A DNA stretch of 64,000 nt from Echria macrotheca (Eukaryota > Ascomycota > Sordariomycetes > Sordariales > Schizotheciaceae). Every line of letters begins with the position of its first letter. Position 1 is the first letter of the stretch. Of the stretch, positions 9,795 to 20,428 are shown piece after piece. Made by a program: the position numbers and the translations under genes. The stretch is taken from positions 1,550,001-1,614,000 of the forward strand of contig MU839831.1 of NCBI GenBank assembly GCA_030411725.1, written 5' to 3'. The notes under the pieces are model-generated. The model made no database searches, was not told the origin of the DNA, and worked only from the letters and a program-made list of their open reading frames with translations.

Positions 9795-10957
9795 CGCCCG
9801 TCAGGTTCGCGCGCCGGGAGGAATGTCTCAGCCGGTGAGTTGTCGGGGATCGGGGGGGACGGCGGCAGTATTTGTGCGGGGATGGACGGGGCCCTGTCAG
9901 GCTGGGCCGCCGGGGTGCTTGCGTGATGCAGCGCTAGACCTGGGGCATGCAGTACATAGTGGGGTTGGCGTCTCCGGCTGCCGCATTTTTGGCGGTTGAA
10001 CAAGCCAGAAAAACGCGAAAGCTTGCGAGATAATGAGGTGTTGAGAAAGTCAGACGAACACCGGGCCGCGGCTGCCTTTTTGCTTGTCATTCCCGTCACG
10101 AGGGCGTCTTTCGCACAGACACAGACACAGGCCGTTCCCACGGTTCCCGTCCTTGCTGGGCCAGCTGATGAGGCGAACCGTTCCCCTGAGCCACTGGCGG
10201 GAAGTCGGCCGAATTTGCAGCGTCCCTGGCGTGCCTGGACAGATGTCACATCGGTACCGAGATAGGAAAGTCTCCCCAAACCGTCCCAGACCCCTCGGGC
10301 CAATTGCAACGCCGACACGGCCTCTTCCTTTTCCTCTCGTCGCCGGTTTTCCATGACCCTGCAGGCCATGTGGCCGCCACCTCCATCAGTCGCCTTCGGA
10401 GGCATCGCCGATCCTCAGGTTCCGGTGCGCCGGCGTCCACGGACCGTGTCGTTCGTGTCAGAGCTCAGCGACGGCGACGAGGCAGTCGTGGCAGTGAGGT
10501 CACATCGCACGCAGCAAACCCTGATGCCACATGGCTCGCACGCGTTTGCCACCGGGCACGCACGAAGATCTCATGCATGGAAAACTGGTTTGACGGCTTC
10601 GCGAAGCATGACGATGGTGGTGTGCAATCGCTTTGCTGTCGGTTCGCTTGCTGCCACACCAACCGTCGGGTTTGTGGTGCTGGGTCTGTCTGACGCAAGC
10701 GATATTGTTCCAGAGAGTCCAAAATAGGTCCTATATCCCGGGGCTTTACAATTAATATGGCGGTGCTATAGTTTCTGGCGCAGCGACGAAGACTGGACAT
10801 CGAGGCCGACTCTCAACTGGTGGGGTGAAGTACCTACGTCACTGCTTGGTTCGGCACCATCCGACCGACGTCAACAACACCCCACTTGCAAACCATCAAA
10901 AAGACATCGTTCATCCCATAATCGTGTATCGGCTCCACCTGCTCAACACTTTTCAAG
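9795..10957. other. Intergenic region, no supported gene
   Basis: About 1.16 kb between divergently transcribed genes. Open frames on both strands (up to 227 codons at 9722-10405) overlap the neighbouring exon or have no recognisable domain and biased composition, so I treat them as chance frames. Probably the shared promoter region. Confidence 0.5.
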
Positions 10958-12178
10958 ATGCCTTCGTCGCTGACGATCCAACTCATCAACCAAACACCGC
11001 ACGCCGCTGTGTGGGCGTACATTACCGGACTCGCCCTCCAAAACAACTGCGCCCGCGTGTTTGTGCAGTCGGATGGCAGAACACTCTACTACCCGCCCTC
11101 GCCGCCTCCGGGCCAGATCCTCCAGCCCCTAACGGCAGACATAGCCATCCCTCTCAGCGCGCCGGGAAATGTCACGACCGTCACGATCCCGCAGATAGCT
11201 GGCGGCCGCATCTGGTTCGCGGCCCAGCGCCAACTGACCTTCCTCGCCAATCCAGGCGGTCCGGGGGGTGGTGCGGCGCTGGTCGAGCCGTCGGTGCTCA
11301 ACCCATCGGATCCCAACGCACGTGTCGATTTTGGCTTCTGCGAGTTTACACTCAACAACGACCAGCTGTTTGCCAACATTAGCTATGTCGATTTTGTGCC
11401 ACGGTTGCCTATCGCGCTGACCCTCCTGACGATGGGAGGGGCGGTGCAGCATGTCAGCGGGATGGCGCCTGACGGGCTGGAGCGAGTGGCGGCGGGGATG
11501 AGGGCGCAGACTGCACGGGACGGGCGACCATGGGAGAAGCTGATCGTCCCGGGCGACGATGGCAGGCCGTTGCGAGTGCTGAGTCCTACACATGGAGGGG
11601 CTGTCGGCGCCAGATTTGACGGGTACTACGAGCCACTGGTCGAGCGGGCGTGGCAGCGGTATCGGGAGGGTTTGCCGGCCAAAAGGGGTCTATTCGGCCT
11701 GCGAAGGGGAGGTGGCGATGCGGCACCGGTGTTGAAGATCAATACGCAGGCGGCGGCGGGCGTTGTGACGGGCCGCTGCGAGGGAGATGAGCTGGTGATT
11801 GGGGGTGAGAGGTTCTGCCGGCCGACGACAGCAGATATCTTTGGCTGCAACAGCGGGCCGTTCACGACTGGTCCCAACCCAACGAGGAATGCCATCATTC
11901 CGCGGCTCGCGGCGGCGTTTCAGAGGAGTTGCATCGCCGATATCCAGGAGCACCCGTCGCATCCGCACACCTTTTACAGGTGCGATCCGACGAACCATTA
12001 CTCGCGTATTGTACACGAGTGCAATCTCGACCGGAAGGGGTACGCTTTTGCGTACGATGATGTGCAACCCGACGGAGGGGAGGATCAGTCCGGCAAGGTG
12101 AACGCGGGCGATCCGAGGGTGTTTATCGTGGCGGTTGGCGGAGGGGGAGCATATGTTGGGGATCGGATGCCATATTGA
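10958..12178 (+). CDS. GH64 beta-1,3-glucanase-like protein
   Basis: Single exon of 406 residues starting MPSSLTIQLINQTP. The family (GH64, laminaripentaose-producing beta-1,3-glucanase) has an N-terminal thaumatin-like beta-barrel and cleaves beta-1,3-glucan by inversion. The catalytic pair is visible: Glu129 in FCEFTLNN and Asp145 in ISYVDFV. Their spacing of 16 equals that of the characterised bacterial enzyme (Glu154/Asp170). Further family blocks are the N-terminal VWAYITG and the C-terminal FYRCDPTNHYSRIVHE. No signal peptide is apparent at this start and no earlier in-frame ATG is available, so the protein may be intracellular or non-classically secreted, or an upstream exon was missed. 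Substrate could be the fungus's own cell wall glucan. Confidence 0.88.
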   Translation: MPSSLTIQLINQTPHAAVWAYITGLALQNNCARVFVQSDGRTLYYPPSPPPGQILQPLTADIAIPLSAPGNVTTVTIPQIAGGRIWFAAQRQLTFLANPGGPGGGAALVEPSVLNPSDPNARVDFGFCEFTLNNDQLFANISYVDFVPRLPIALTLLTMGGAVQHVSGMAPDGLERVAAGMRAQTARDGRPWEKLIVPGDDGRPLRVLSPTHGGAVGARFDGYYEPLVERAWQRYREGLPAKRGLFGLRRGGGDAAPVLKINTQAAAGVVTGRCEGDELVIGGERFCRPTTADIFGCNSGPFTTGPNPTRNAIIPRLAAAFQRSCIADIQEHPSHPHTFYRCDPTNHYSRIVHECNLDRKGYAFAYDDVQPDGGEDQSGKVNAGDPRVFIVAVGGGGAYVGDRMPY

Positions 12179-12580
12179 TCCATATTAGTCAATTTTTCTC
12201 TTGGAATAGCATAAATATAGTCTTGTAATGAGGATCTATTTTGTGGCGATCTGTTGTCATCAATCACTGTGTCATTGTCTAGCGACGTGCCAGCCAGCGG
12301 CTGCTAGTTATTGCACCAAGGAATCAACGAGCTTTTATTATAGACTACCATACGGTTACCTTGACTCTCCATAACTGGTATTCACCCTCTGCCTACGCCT
12401 AAAGATAGATGTTGCAGCGCACTTACTCTGCTCCAACAAGATAGATAAGGTACCCTGGCAAATCAAAAGAACCCGCGCCCGCTATGCGGCTATGGACAAT
12501 AGAGTTGTAAGGACAACAGGATTGTAAGGACAACAGGATTGTAAGGACAACAGGATTGTAAGGACAACAGGATTGTAAAC
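12179..12580. other. 3' flank with minisatellite
   Basis: AT-rich stretch after the GH64 gene, with no coding signal. Its notable content is the 17-bp tandem array at 12510-12577. Confidence 0.5.
12494..12577. repeat. 17-bp tandem repeat, four perfect copies plus one degenerate
   Basis: The unit AGGACAACAGGATTGTA occurs four times without a mismatch at 12510-12526, 12527-12543, 12544-12560 and 12561-12577. A diverged copy precedes it at about 12494-12509. Perfect identity suggests recent slippage, so copy number may vary between strains. It lies just beyond the 3' end of a possible small minus-strand gene. Confidence 0.95.
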
Positions 12581-13133
12581 CTACCTGCGCAACCTCGCCA
12601 GCCGAATTCCAATAGAAATCCCCTGCTTCCCCTTCTGACGCCATAGCCATATCCTGAACAACCCCAAAGCAACAACGACAAACATGAAAATCACGCCATC
12701 AACAATACCGCCGATAATCGTACTACCTCCCCTCCCACTCACTCTCATTCTCATTTGAGAGATTCGCCTCCACATCCGCCGGGGAAGTAACCACACCCGC
12801 ACCGATAGTAACCGTTGTAGTAATGGAATCAAAATCAACAGCCCTGGTGATATTGGCTGGTACAGGTACAAGTATCCGTTCGTTGAATGTAGCTTCTGCA
12901 GAAGGTGTGGTTCGGGGAGCGGCGGTAGCCTGTTTCTGTTTGGGGGTTGATAATTCGTTCTGGTTCTCTGGATGCTTCATGACGCGCTTGGGGGTGGTTG
13001 TATATGAAAGTGCGATGTACCATCTGGGGGCATACCTAGGGCTTAAAAGATGGGTGTTCCTTTCTTTTTCTTTCTCTTTTGTTTTTGGCAAGGGGGTGAG
13101 GATTATGTTCGGAAACGTAGGCCATGGATTCAA
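12581..13133 (-). CDS. Possible small single-pass membrane protein, split frame
   Basis: Two overlapping minus-strand frames look partly coding. The first (13133-12723) contains a Thr/Ala-rich segment with VPVPANITRAVDFDSITTT and ends ESEWEGR-stop. The second frame (to 12581) begins near RGGSTIIGG and contains a convincing membrane helix followed by a basic tail (IWLWRQKGKQG). Joining them needs a shift of one base or an intron; a phase-compatible but weak intron would start GTGCGG after TTVTIG and end GGGAG before GTAGTACG. I cannot tell whether this is a real spliced gene, a frameshifted relic, or chance. No family recognised. Confidence 0.25.
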
Positions 13134-14044
13134 GACATGTTGTAAGGAAAAGTAAAGATGAGGCGGCCGGATGTGACGGGCGTGAACGCTGCGAGGATGG
13201 GAGCCTACACGCTACGTTGACATACCAGGCGCATGTCTTGTCGTTGATCCACGTGTTGGAAGATGTTGGTGTTGTCATGGTTCTTCTCGAACGTTAGGTA
13301 ACTTAGAACGCTGGTGGGAAACGGAAGCACTTTAGCACGCAAGGCACGGTGTAGGCTGCAGAAACTGTTCTGTTCCTGTGTGTCTCAATTGCCTAGATTC
13401 CAGGCGTCGAGGCGCTTCCGGGAGGTTCTGGCTTTATGATCGGCACTTCGGCTCCGAAGTGGGGCCGAACACACGGAGCCCGGCTCCGGGCCGTTATCTA
13501 ACCTCCGGCGAGCGCCAGGTAAAAACACTCCTTCACGACGTTTACGAACTGTGATCAAGGGATCAGGGATCTTAAAATCTCTCAATTTGACACGACGCAG
13601 TGACAAGCATGTTCTCAACCTCCGTTTCTGAGAAGCGGCTAGAACAGGGCTGCCTGCTTCGGTGGGAGCAGAGTGAGAGTTGTTGAGGGTGCAATACAGT
13701 CTCAGGCAGCTGCGGACAAATGGAATTAGGTAGATCTTCCGTGATAACTGCCTTTATCAGATTTTCAATAGCAAAGATGCCTTCCTCTTTAGTGTCGGGG
13801 CCATAGAAGGCAGTCGCACAATAGGCAGGACTGACGGGAACCCAGCTTCGTGAGTCCCTCCTTCCCGCCCTACTTAAAGACAGCTGACCAGGTCAAGCAG
13901 ATTGCTGTCGAGCACAGCACACATCCGACGACCGACGTGCAAACCGATTTCGCCAAACATCTAGTATTGCATCTCAACTATTAGATACCATTTCGTCATT
14001 AGCATTTCTCGTCCCTTTCTCGACCCGGCGCAGCACCTCGCACT
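13134..14044. other. Promoter-side intergenic region of the F-box gene
   Basis: About 0.9 kb with no recognisable gene. The last 100 bp before the ATG are pyrimidine- and ACC-rich, as in many fungal leaders. Confidence 0.45.
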
Positions 14045-15631
14045 ATGTCAGACGCCAAGCGAACGTGTTTGACCATAAGAACCAAAGCAGGTCATGACAA
14101 AAATGTCAATGGTCGACCGATCCGGCTGCCGAACGAGATACTGGAGAACATCGCATTCTATCTCGAACCCGAAGACTTAGTCAGCTTGCGACTGACGTGC
14201 CGCAAAGTCAACAGTGCCCTCTGGTATTTTTTCAGCAAGAACTATTTCACCAAGCGGCAGTTCATGGTGTCGAAGCAGAGCGTCGACACGCTGCTCGACA
14301 TTTCCCACCACGCCGCCCTCTGCAGCAAGCTCCGACACCTCGTGCTGGTGCCCGACGTGCTCAGCGTATACTACCCACTGGACTACCGCCTCTCCGATCT
14401 GAGACCGACGCCGCAAAGAATGCTGTCACTCGTTGGGGAGCCCAAGACCAAAGAGCAGCTAAAAGCCTTGGTGGGAGCGTATCGGAGTTTTCACACTCTG
14501 ATGGGTTACCATCGGGAGGCAGTGTTGTCGACGCCCTCGAACGAGCCGGAGCACTGTCGTTTCCGATACGAGCTCGCTGAGGCCATCCGGAATCTGCCCC
14601 AGCTCGAGACTGTGGACATCCGAGACTTCCCAGCCAACCCGCACGCAGACAGCAACCGAACCAAACCTCTGACAAGCTCCGGCGCCAAGACGCTCGAGAA
14701 AATGACCGGCGAGCGCCACGTCATTACCACTGAGCCCGAATTCATCTCTCATCTCTTCCGCATGGTCATGGCGGCGTGCATGGACAGGCCGGCCCATCCC
14801 GACCAGCAGCCGATCCGCCATCTAGACGTGCACATCCGCAACAGAAAGTCCGACTTTTTCCCCTCCACGCTTGGATACCCCATGTCCCGCCCCAACGAGT
14901 GCAGCTTCTTCATGAAATCTCTCCGCCGGCTGCGGCTGACCATCACACCCCGCAACAGCCCCGGCGAGAAGCCGTGTCTCGCACACTTCATCTCGCTCGC
15001 GCCGAACCTCGAGTGGCTGCGTCTAAACAGCCAGTGGCGGGCCGGCACCGACTGGGGCCGTTCGGTCTTCGAGAACACCCTCAACTGGATCCACCACGAC
15101 CAATCCCAAGTCGATCCCCAGGGGATCTGGTTCGTTGACTCGGAGCACAACCCGACAGTACACAGTCCGGGGAATGCCGTCGTCCTGCCAAAACTCGAAC
15201 GGCTCGAGCTCGGCTGGGCGGTGCTCGAGTGGCGCGTGCTGGCTGACGCCCTCACCCGACTGCGGCCGACGCTCAAGGCGGTTAGTTTTCGGCATATCGT
15301 CCTCATCGAGTTGAAGCGCGACGAACCATCTACTAACCCGGTTCCGGGTGCTGGTGATCCAGCTGATTGGGTCGACCCCTGGAGCAAGCTGTTTGAGAGT
15401 CTGAGGGGGAGCAAGGTGGAGGAATACCGTCTGAGCAATCTGGGCGCGGCCGGCGGGGGGAATCATGTCAAGGTCAGGTTTGCTGGGCACGGCTGGGCGA
15501 GAAGGCGGGAGTCCGCCGGACCGCTCTTCAAGATCTATCGGGACCCGGCGCGAGATGTTCTTATCGATCAGATTCTAGGGGATATGGAGCGTATGCCTAC
15601 GGATGGGTTTTGGAATGGTTCTTCTTGGTAG
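14045..15631 (+). CDS. F-box protein
   Basis: Single exon of 528 residues from the ATG at 14045. Residues about 20-65 form a canonical fungal F-box: IRLPNEILENIAFYLEPED followed by LVSLRLTCRKVNSALWYFFS. F-box proteins bridge substrates to Skp1-cullin (SCF) ubiquitin ligases. The remainder contains leucine-rich, irregular segments such as HLVLVPDVLSVYY, SLRRLRLTITPRN and APNLEWLRLN that probably form a substrate-binding repeat fold, but no standard LRR or WD40 consensus is evident. Pezizomycotina have many lineage-specific genes of this type with unknown substrates. No introns are needed. Confidence 0.9.
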   Translation: MSDAKRTCLTIRTKAGHDKNVNGRPIRLPNEILENIAFYLEPEDLVSLRLTCRKVNSALWYFFSKNYFTKRQFMVSKQSVDTLLDISHHAALCSKLRHLVLVPDVLSVYYPLDYRLSDLRPTPQRMLSLVGEPKTKEQLKALVGAYRSFHTLMGYHREAVLSTPSNEPEHCRFRYELAEAIRNLPQLETVDIRDFPANPHADSNRTKPLTSSGAKTLEKMTGERHVITTEPEFISHLFRMVMAACMDRPAHPDQQPIRHLDVHIRNRKSDFFPSTLGYPMSRPNECSFFMKSLRRLRLTITPRNSPGEKPCLAHFISLAPNLEWLRLNSQWRAGTDWGRSVFENTLNWIHHDQSQVDPQGIWFVDSEHNPTVHSPGNAVVLPKLERLELGWAVLEWRVLADALTRLRPTLKAVSFRHIVLIELKRDEPSTNPVPGAGDPADWVDPWSKLFESLRGSKVEEYRLSNLGAAGGGNHVKVRFAGHGWARRRESAGPLFKIYRDPARDVLIDQILGDMERMPTDGFWNGSSW

Positions 15632-15756
15632 ACATGGATCATACCAGCTGGAGCATGTCTCTTCCGGCAACCGCTGGCTCTATTCCCAGCGGAATCATTA
15701 CTTTGTATGTACTACTAGCCATGTATGTACTCCTACCTAGCCATTGCCAACGTGCG

Positions 15757-15763
15757 TATAAAT
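15757..15763 (+). promoter_or_regulatory. TATA box
   Basis: TATAAAT about 85 bp upstream of the ATG at 15849. With the following pyrimidine-rich leader it makes a promoter-like arrangement in front of the small spliced ORF. Confidence 0.35.
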
Positions 15764-15848
15764 GAGCCGACATCCGCCACCAAGCTGGACAGGGCCCCCC
15801 AGCATCTGTTGCTGGGTCATTTCCATCACACCCCCAGGACTCCCCACC

Positions 15849-15997
15849 ATGTCCAACACTAACGTTTTCGTGGGCAAGTAACCCTTCATATAAATCTGCT
15901 TACTGTTGCGCACTGTATTGCAAACACCTTTTGCAGCGCAGGGCTCAGGGGGGATCTTATCTTACGTACAATAACCCTTCCGGCGGAGGGACTCTGA
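15849..15997 (+). CDS. Possible small spliced ORF or gene-start relic
   Basis: ATG at 15849 in a CACCATG context opens MSNTNVFVG. A GTAACC donor at 15878 and a TTTTGCAG acceptor at 15936 would join it to a second exon 15937-15997 ending TGA, giving 29 residues. Upstream sits a TATA box at a normal distance. Either this is a very small protein, or the intact promoter and first exon of a gene whose body has decayed in the AT-rich island. No family recognised. Confidence 0.25.
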
Positions 15998-17390
15998 AAA
16001 ATCGTCATAAACCTCGAGATACCCAGGTCTAAGGTAGCATGAGAGTGCCTAGGTAGAGGTGGAATGGAAAGTTCCTAAATACCTGGTACCTGTCATGGCG
16101 GCGAGGTATTCCGTATGGTGCCATGGTAATGGGGATTGACGAGGTTGCTCTGAACTTGATGATCTTGGATCTGTGTGCATTCACGACCCGCTGGACCCAG
16201 GTGTACCCTAGGTAAGGATGGAACACGAATTCTAGAAGCTACCAGAACAAATGGAAGGGGCAGGTCTGGCAAGGTTCCACGGGATGGGTATGAGCAAAGA
16301 GGGTTCTTTGCAACGGCATCTGATAGGGGGGCACCCCTCGTTCGCTACCGGTGCACCCCCTCCCTTGCACAGGGTTTTACCCAACTAGATAGATACCTAC
16401 TCATCTACTTCCGGTATCTTTCCAAAATTGTAATGAATATATGCTTGAGATATACTTATCTATGATATAGAGATTCTTTTGGGTGGCTGTGTAAAGGGGC
16501 CGAGAAACGACAAGATATAAGGTAGGTACCTAGGTAGTTATAGCTTAAGGTAGCTATACGCAACAACATTGAACGCGCGTTAGGTTGAGATAAACTATGC
16601 CTTTTTCGAGCAAACAAAAGGTTGAAAATGTTTCGTCCACATTTTGTAGGTAGTAGAGCCTTCCTTATAAGCATTGCCATCTCGTGGACTATTTCAGTTC
16701 CGTACCTACCTAATCTAATATAGCTGATTAAACAATTCTCAATATCGCCTTCGGGCACAATCACAAATAAACTACCTAGCCTTATGGCTTGAATGGGTAA
16801 GTTTCCGCTTATGTTCTCCCTGAAGGGAAGCCTTTCGCTTCGAGTTACGCACGTTGCTAACGCGCGGCTTTTTAGATGACTTGGTATTAAGACCCACCCA
16901 CCTAGTTTTATTTCTACCGCTGAGTATAGCTTCTATGCTTGCCTATACAATATACCCCAGGTCTGCGCAAAGTATAGACTGGAAACTTATTTTTTTTGGC
17001 GTGCCGTTACGTTTTATCCGAAGATGTGCTCGAATATGTATCACGGGGGATGCGTACGGTTTAAAAAGGGGGGGGGAGGGACCCCTATTAGATAGATGCC
17101 TTTGCAATAGGTATGATATATTGGAGCGGAACAGAATATGCGTTTTTGGACGCTCCGAATTCCGTGACGAGAGGTAAACTTGAACTCAAGACCAGACCGG
17201 TACTGGACAGCTATGCTGATGAGCTCCATCCATGTCAGTTAGCTCTTGACCTGGTTAATGAAGCAGTTCATCTCTGGTAATGCGTATCGATATACATCCT
17301 CGGGCTATTGTATGCATTCTCTACCATGCTCCTCTCATGCGACCCCTTTTACCGCCCTAACACCCCAACACCACAACACACACTTGGAGT

Positions 17391-18676
17391 CTACGTCTTG
17401 GCAAGGAAATGCAGATTAACAGGCGTAATCGCCGCCTCCCCCGCCAACACAGCCATGATATTCCGCATACTCAGCTCCTCGAACCCAACATGCGTCTCGA
17501 CCGTCCCGCCCGCGTTATGACACGTGAGCATCACCCGTCCGGGTCTACTCCCATCCAACCCCGCCATCCGGAGCAGGCGCGGATGCACATTCGGCTCGTC
17601 GGCGTGGACATCCAGCGCGGCCGCACTGATCTGCCCCGACTCGAGCGCATCCGCCAGCGCGTCCTCGTCCACGAGCGAGCCGCGGGCTATATTCACGAAT
17701 CTCGATCCCGGTTTGCACGCCGCGAGCGTGGCGGATGTGATGAGCGGTTTGCCGTCCGGCGAGGCGGGCGTGCAGAGGACTATGCAGTCCGAGACAGCGA
17801 GGAGGTCCGACAAGGTAGGGTGGAATGTAGCGCCGAGCGAGGTCTCGATCTCGGCGGGCTTGCGGACGACGTCGTGGTAGGCGATGGGCATGCCGAACGC
17901 CGGGTTGCCCAGCTTCGCGGCGATCTGCTGGCCGATGTTGCCGAAGCCGATGAGGCCGAGCGTGTGGCCGCGCGGGTTGTGCGAGGCGGCCGTGGCCTGG
18001 GCGTGGCATGTTCGGAACGTCTTGGCTGCGTCGGTGTCGGTGCTGGTGGCAGAGAGCGTCGCGGCGCCGATGCACCAGGGCAGGTGGCGGAACGTGGAGA
18101 TTATCATGGCCACCGCAAAGTCGGCGACGGCCTCGGCGGCGGCGAGGCCTGAGTTGCAGTAGATTATGCCTTTTCTGTCAGTCAGTTTATTTTCCAGGGC
18201 GAGGGAAGGTAAAACGTACCCCTTTCTCCAAACAACTTGGTGTCTGCCCAGTCAAACCCCGCGCCGGCGCTTGCGAATACTTTCACGGAGTCCGGCAGGA
18301 GTGAGATCAGCTCGGCGTCCCACCGGCCCATCTCGCCGCCTGTTCCCCAAAATGGCCGGAATATTGCGCTGAAGTCGCCCCATCGCTGCTCGCGGAGGGC
18401 TTGTGCGAAGGCGGACCGCTCGCGCTCGGCCGCGCTGGGGCGGATGACCTCGAAGCGGGAGCTGAACTCTGCATAAGTGGAGGGGTTGTATTTTATCGGG
18501 TCGCCGATGTGGAGAACGATCGGCTTGGCGGAGGAAGAGGACGGGCGGAGGGGAATTGTGGTAGTGGTCGCGTCGGGCGTCAGGCTTGGGATAGGCGGCG
18601 CGGGGGAGGAGGAGCGTGGGGTGGAGGCTGGAACGGGCGTGCTGGGCGGGTATGGCGTGTTTGTTGGCTCTGCCAT
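17391..18676 (-). CDS. D-isomer-specific 2-hydroxyacid dehydrogenase
   Basis: Exons 18676-18220 and 18169-17391, giving 411 residues. The 50-bp intron starts GTACGT and ends AAAAG; the join reads KLFGERG-IIYCNSGLAA. The enzyme reduces or oxidises 2-keto/2-hydroxy acids (glyoxylate, hydroxypyruvate or aryl analogues) using NAD(P)H. Visible signatures: the dinucleotide-binding LGLIGFGNIGQQIA, the substrate loop CNSGLAAAEAVADFAV, the catalytic Arg in NIARGSLVDEDAL, the Glu in DVHADEPNVHP and the His in CHNAGGTVET. The N-terminal 50 residues are a Thr/Pro/Ser-rich extension not typical of the family and without clear targeting features. Fungal relatives are often annotated as glyoxylate reductase or mandelate dehydrogenase; substrate cannot be set from sequence. 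Confidence 0.92.
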
Positions 18677-19442
18677 GTTGATACCGTGGTGATGTTATTC
18701 CTAGAGGCAGAGATTCTTGGTGAGCGAGATAAAAGGTGAGGAGGGAGGTGGGTGTTGGGTCGTACGTACCTGGCCGGAGGAGGGTGTCGCGGTTGCCGCG
18801 CGCGGATGTGACATGCGATACCGGCACGGGCATGCACAATCCTTGCTAGTTCTAGGCCGCGAGACAAGCCTGGGCGGGCGATATCCGACGGCATTCCGAG
18901 CGGATGCGCCCTGATGGGCTCAATCAATCGGGGACCATCATACCATGGTCGTAAGAGCGGGGGTTTGGTGATGGCGGGAGGTCTGAGGTTGGGAGAACGC
19001 GGGGGTCGCTGAGGACGATAGCGGCATGTTCCGTCTTGGCCAGTGTTTGGCTACTTGTGAGTATCGGATTCTTGCGAGTATCAAGAGGGTATGAGATGCT
19101 GACAACAAGGAATTTGAAGTTCAGAAGGCTGTTTCGCAATCAACAGAACGTTCTACCAGCCATTGCATGTTGTTCTTCATCGAAGTGTTGCGCCAGCTTT
19201 CGCTGGTGTTTCAGTGATTTTGGACTGTGGGGCGCGGGGTTTAGCGGGATTGGCCGCTGTGGACAGTGGGTTTTCTGGAGTTGTGGATTTCCTCTGGAGG
19301 GACTCCACTGCAGCCCCTTTTTCCACCTCCTCAAAGTCAACAACATCAAAGGCATGGGAAATTGAGAAGAGATTCAATTTAGTCTCCCATATCCCATATA
19401 AAAATACACTCTCGCTACAAACCTCATGATTTTTCCGCTTAT
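18677..19442. other. Intergenic region, no gene seen
   Basis: About 770 bp separating two minus-strand genes. It should hold the dehydrogenase promoter and the 3' flank of the next gene. GTACGTACC at 18762-18770 could mark a leader intron of the dehydrogenase, but this is unproven. Confidence 0.45.
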
Positions 19443-19950
19443 TTACTTCGCCTTTCTCTTATCCTCCTCCTCCTCCTCCTGCTCCCTCAACAACTTCGCA
19501 CAATAAAGCGACCCCGCCCCGAAAAAGACATTTCCCACAAAGTCCATCCACATCAAACTGGTCACCATGCCCCTCCCCGGCCCAATGCCGAACCAGTAAT
19601 TCCACATCAGATACGGGACCATGGCGACTCCAAAGGCCGTAAAGCTGAACGGCGTCATGGTCGATGTGCCGAGGACGAGGCCGCACGTCATGGCCTGCGC
19701 GCCGAAGCAGCGCACGAATAGGGACGTGGTCGTGTTGCACATGGCCAGGTAGGTCGGGGTGAAGCCGAGGGCGAGGACGGATGGCGGGTGGAGGAGGCAC
19801 CTTTTTTTTCTTTGGTTAGTCCATGCTGGTCGTGATGGGAGGGAGTGAGGGTGAGGAAGTATATACATACCAGGCACCCATGGTGGTGTAGGCCGTGGCC
19901 ATGGCCGTCTGCAGACGGCGCACTGTTTCGAGGCGTTGCGGGGTCGTCAT
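19443..19950 (-). CDS. Small multi-pass membrane protein, unknown function
   Basis: Exons 19950-19871 and 19800-19443, giving 145 residues. The 70-bp intron runs GTATGT to AAAAG with CTAAC near its end, and the join reads MGAW-CLLHPPSVL. After a hydrophilic start (MTTPQRLETVRRLQ) come about four hydrophobic segments: one at the exon junction, one with ALGFTPTYLAMCN, one with AFGVAMVPYLMWNYWF, and one with MWMDFVGNVFFGAGSLY. The C-terminus is strongly charged (EQEEEEEDKRKAK). Pattern and size resemble small fungal membrane proteins of unknown role. The GTGCCTCC following the acceptor maintains phase, supporting the model. Confidence 0.7.
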
Positions 19951-20428
19951 TTTTTTTCTTTCTTTCTCAACTCCGACACTTGGGTGGTTGGTTCTGCAAT
20001 TTAGGTAGACACTGGATTTAATGCAGTTATGGACCAAGAAGAGCCATTTATGAGCGGTGACTTGCTCTTAGTTTTAGGCCCTGCCGTGTCACGAGAAGCG
20101 GAAATGCGTCGTGGTGGCTGAGTGCAGTCTCGGAGACCGGGGCGGAACAAACCGGAACGGGCCGGAACGGCGAACCCCGACCCGCGCCCACTCCGTGCCT
20201 CGCCGTATGACTCTCTCACTCACGGACGTTCCGACCACGACAAGGTTTCCAAGAGTTCTATTCCCAATCTGGTATTCTCAGCAACGCTTCCACTAGTAAG
20301 TCTGTTCGCTGAGATACTATCTAAGGTAGGTCTAACAAGATACCTACGCTTTTGTTTCAACAATATTTCTTCGACGTCTACCCGACACTGATTTACCCGC
20401 GCCTACAAATGCTCTAGGGTGTGCGCCA
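19951..20428. other. Intergenic region, no gene seen
   Basis: About 480 bp between two co-oriented minus-strand genes. It should hold the promoter of the small membrane protein and the 3' flank of the giant gene; no element stands out. Confidence 0.45.

Larger units (their letters stand above)
15632..17390. other. AT-rich gene-poor island
   Basis: About 1.75 kb whose composition is visibly more AT-rich than the flanking genes, with many TACCTAGG-type palindromic motifs (for example 16521-16540) and a run of nine G near 17070. Frames are short and interrupted. It resembles eroded intergenic or RIP-affected DNA rather than coding sequence. One possible small spliced ORF at 15849-15997 is listed separately; no terminal repeats or transposase fragments could be identified. 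Confidence 0.55.

Noticed and set aside
9722..10405. 227-codon minus-strand frame upstream of the rhodopsin-domain gene
   Set aside because: It overlaps the first exon of the real gene in another phase and lacks any recognisable motif.
16854..17177. 107-codon frame in the AT-rich island as a transposon fragment
   Set aside because: It has a hydrophobic stretch but no reverse transcriptase, transposase or integrase motif, and no terminal repeats could be found.
18252..18839. 195-codon minus-strand frame near the dehydrogenase start
   Set aside because: It overlaps exon 1 of the dehydrogenase in another phase and is His/Arg/Pro-rich without a domain.
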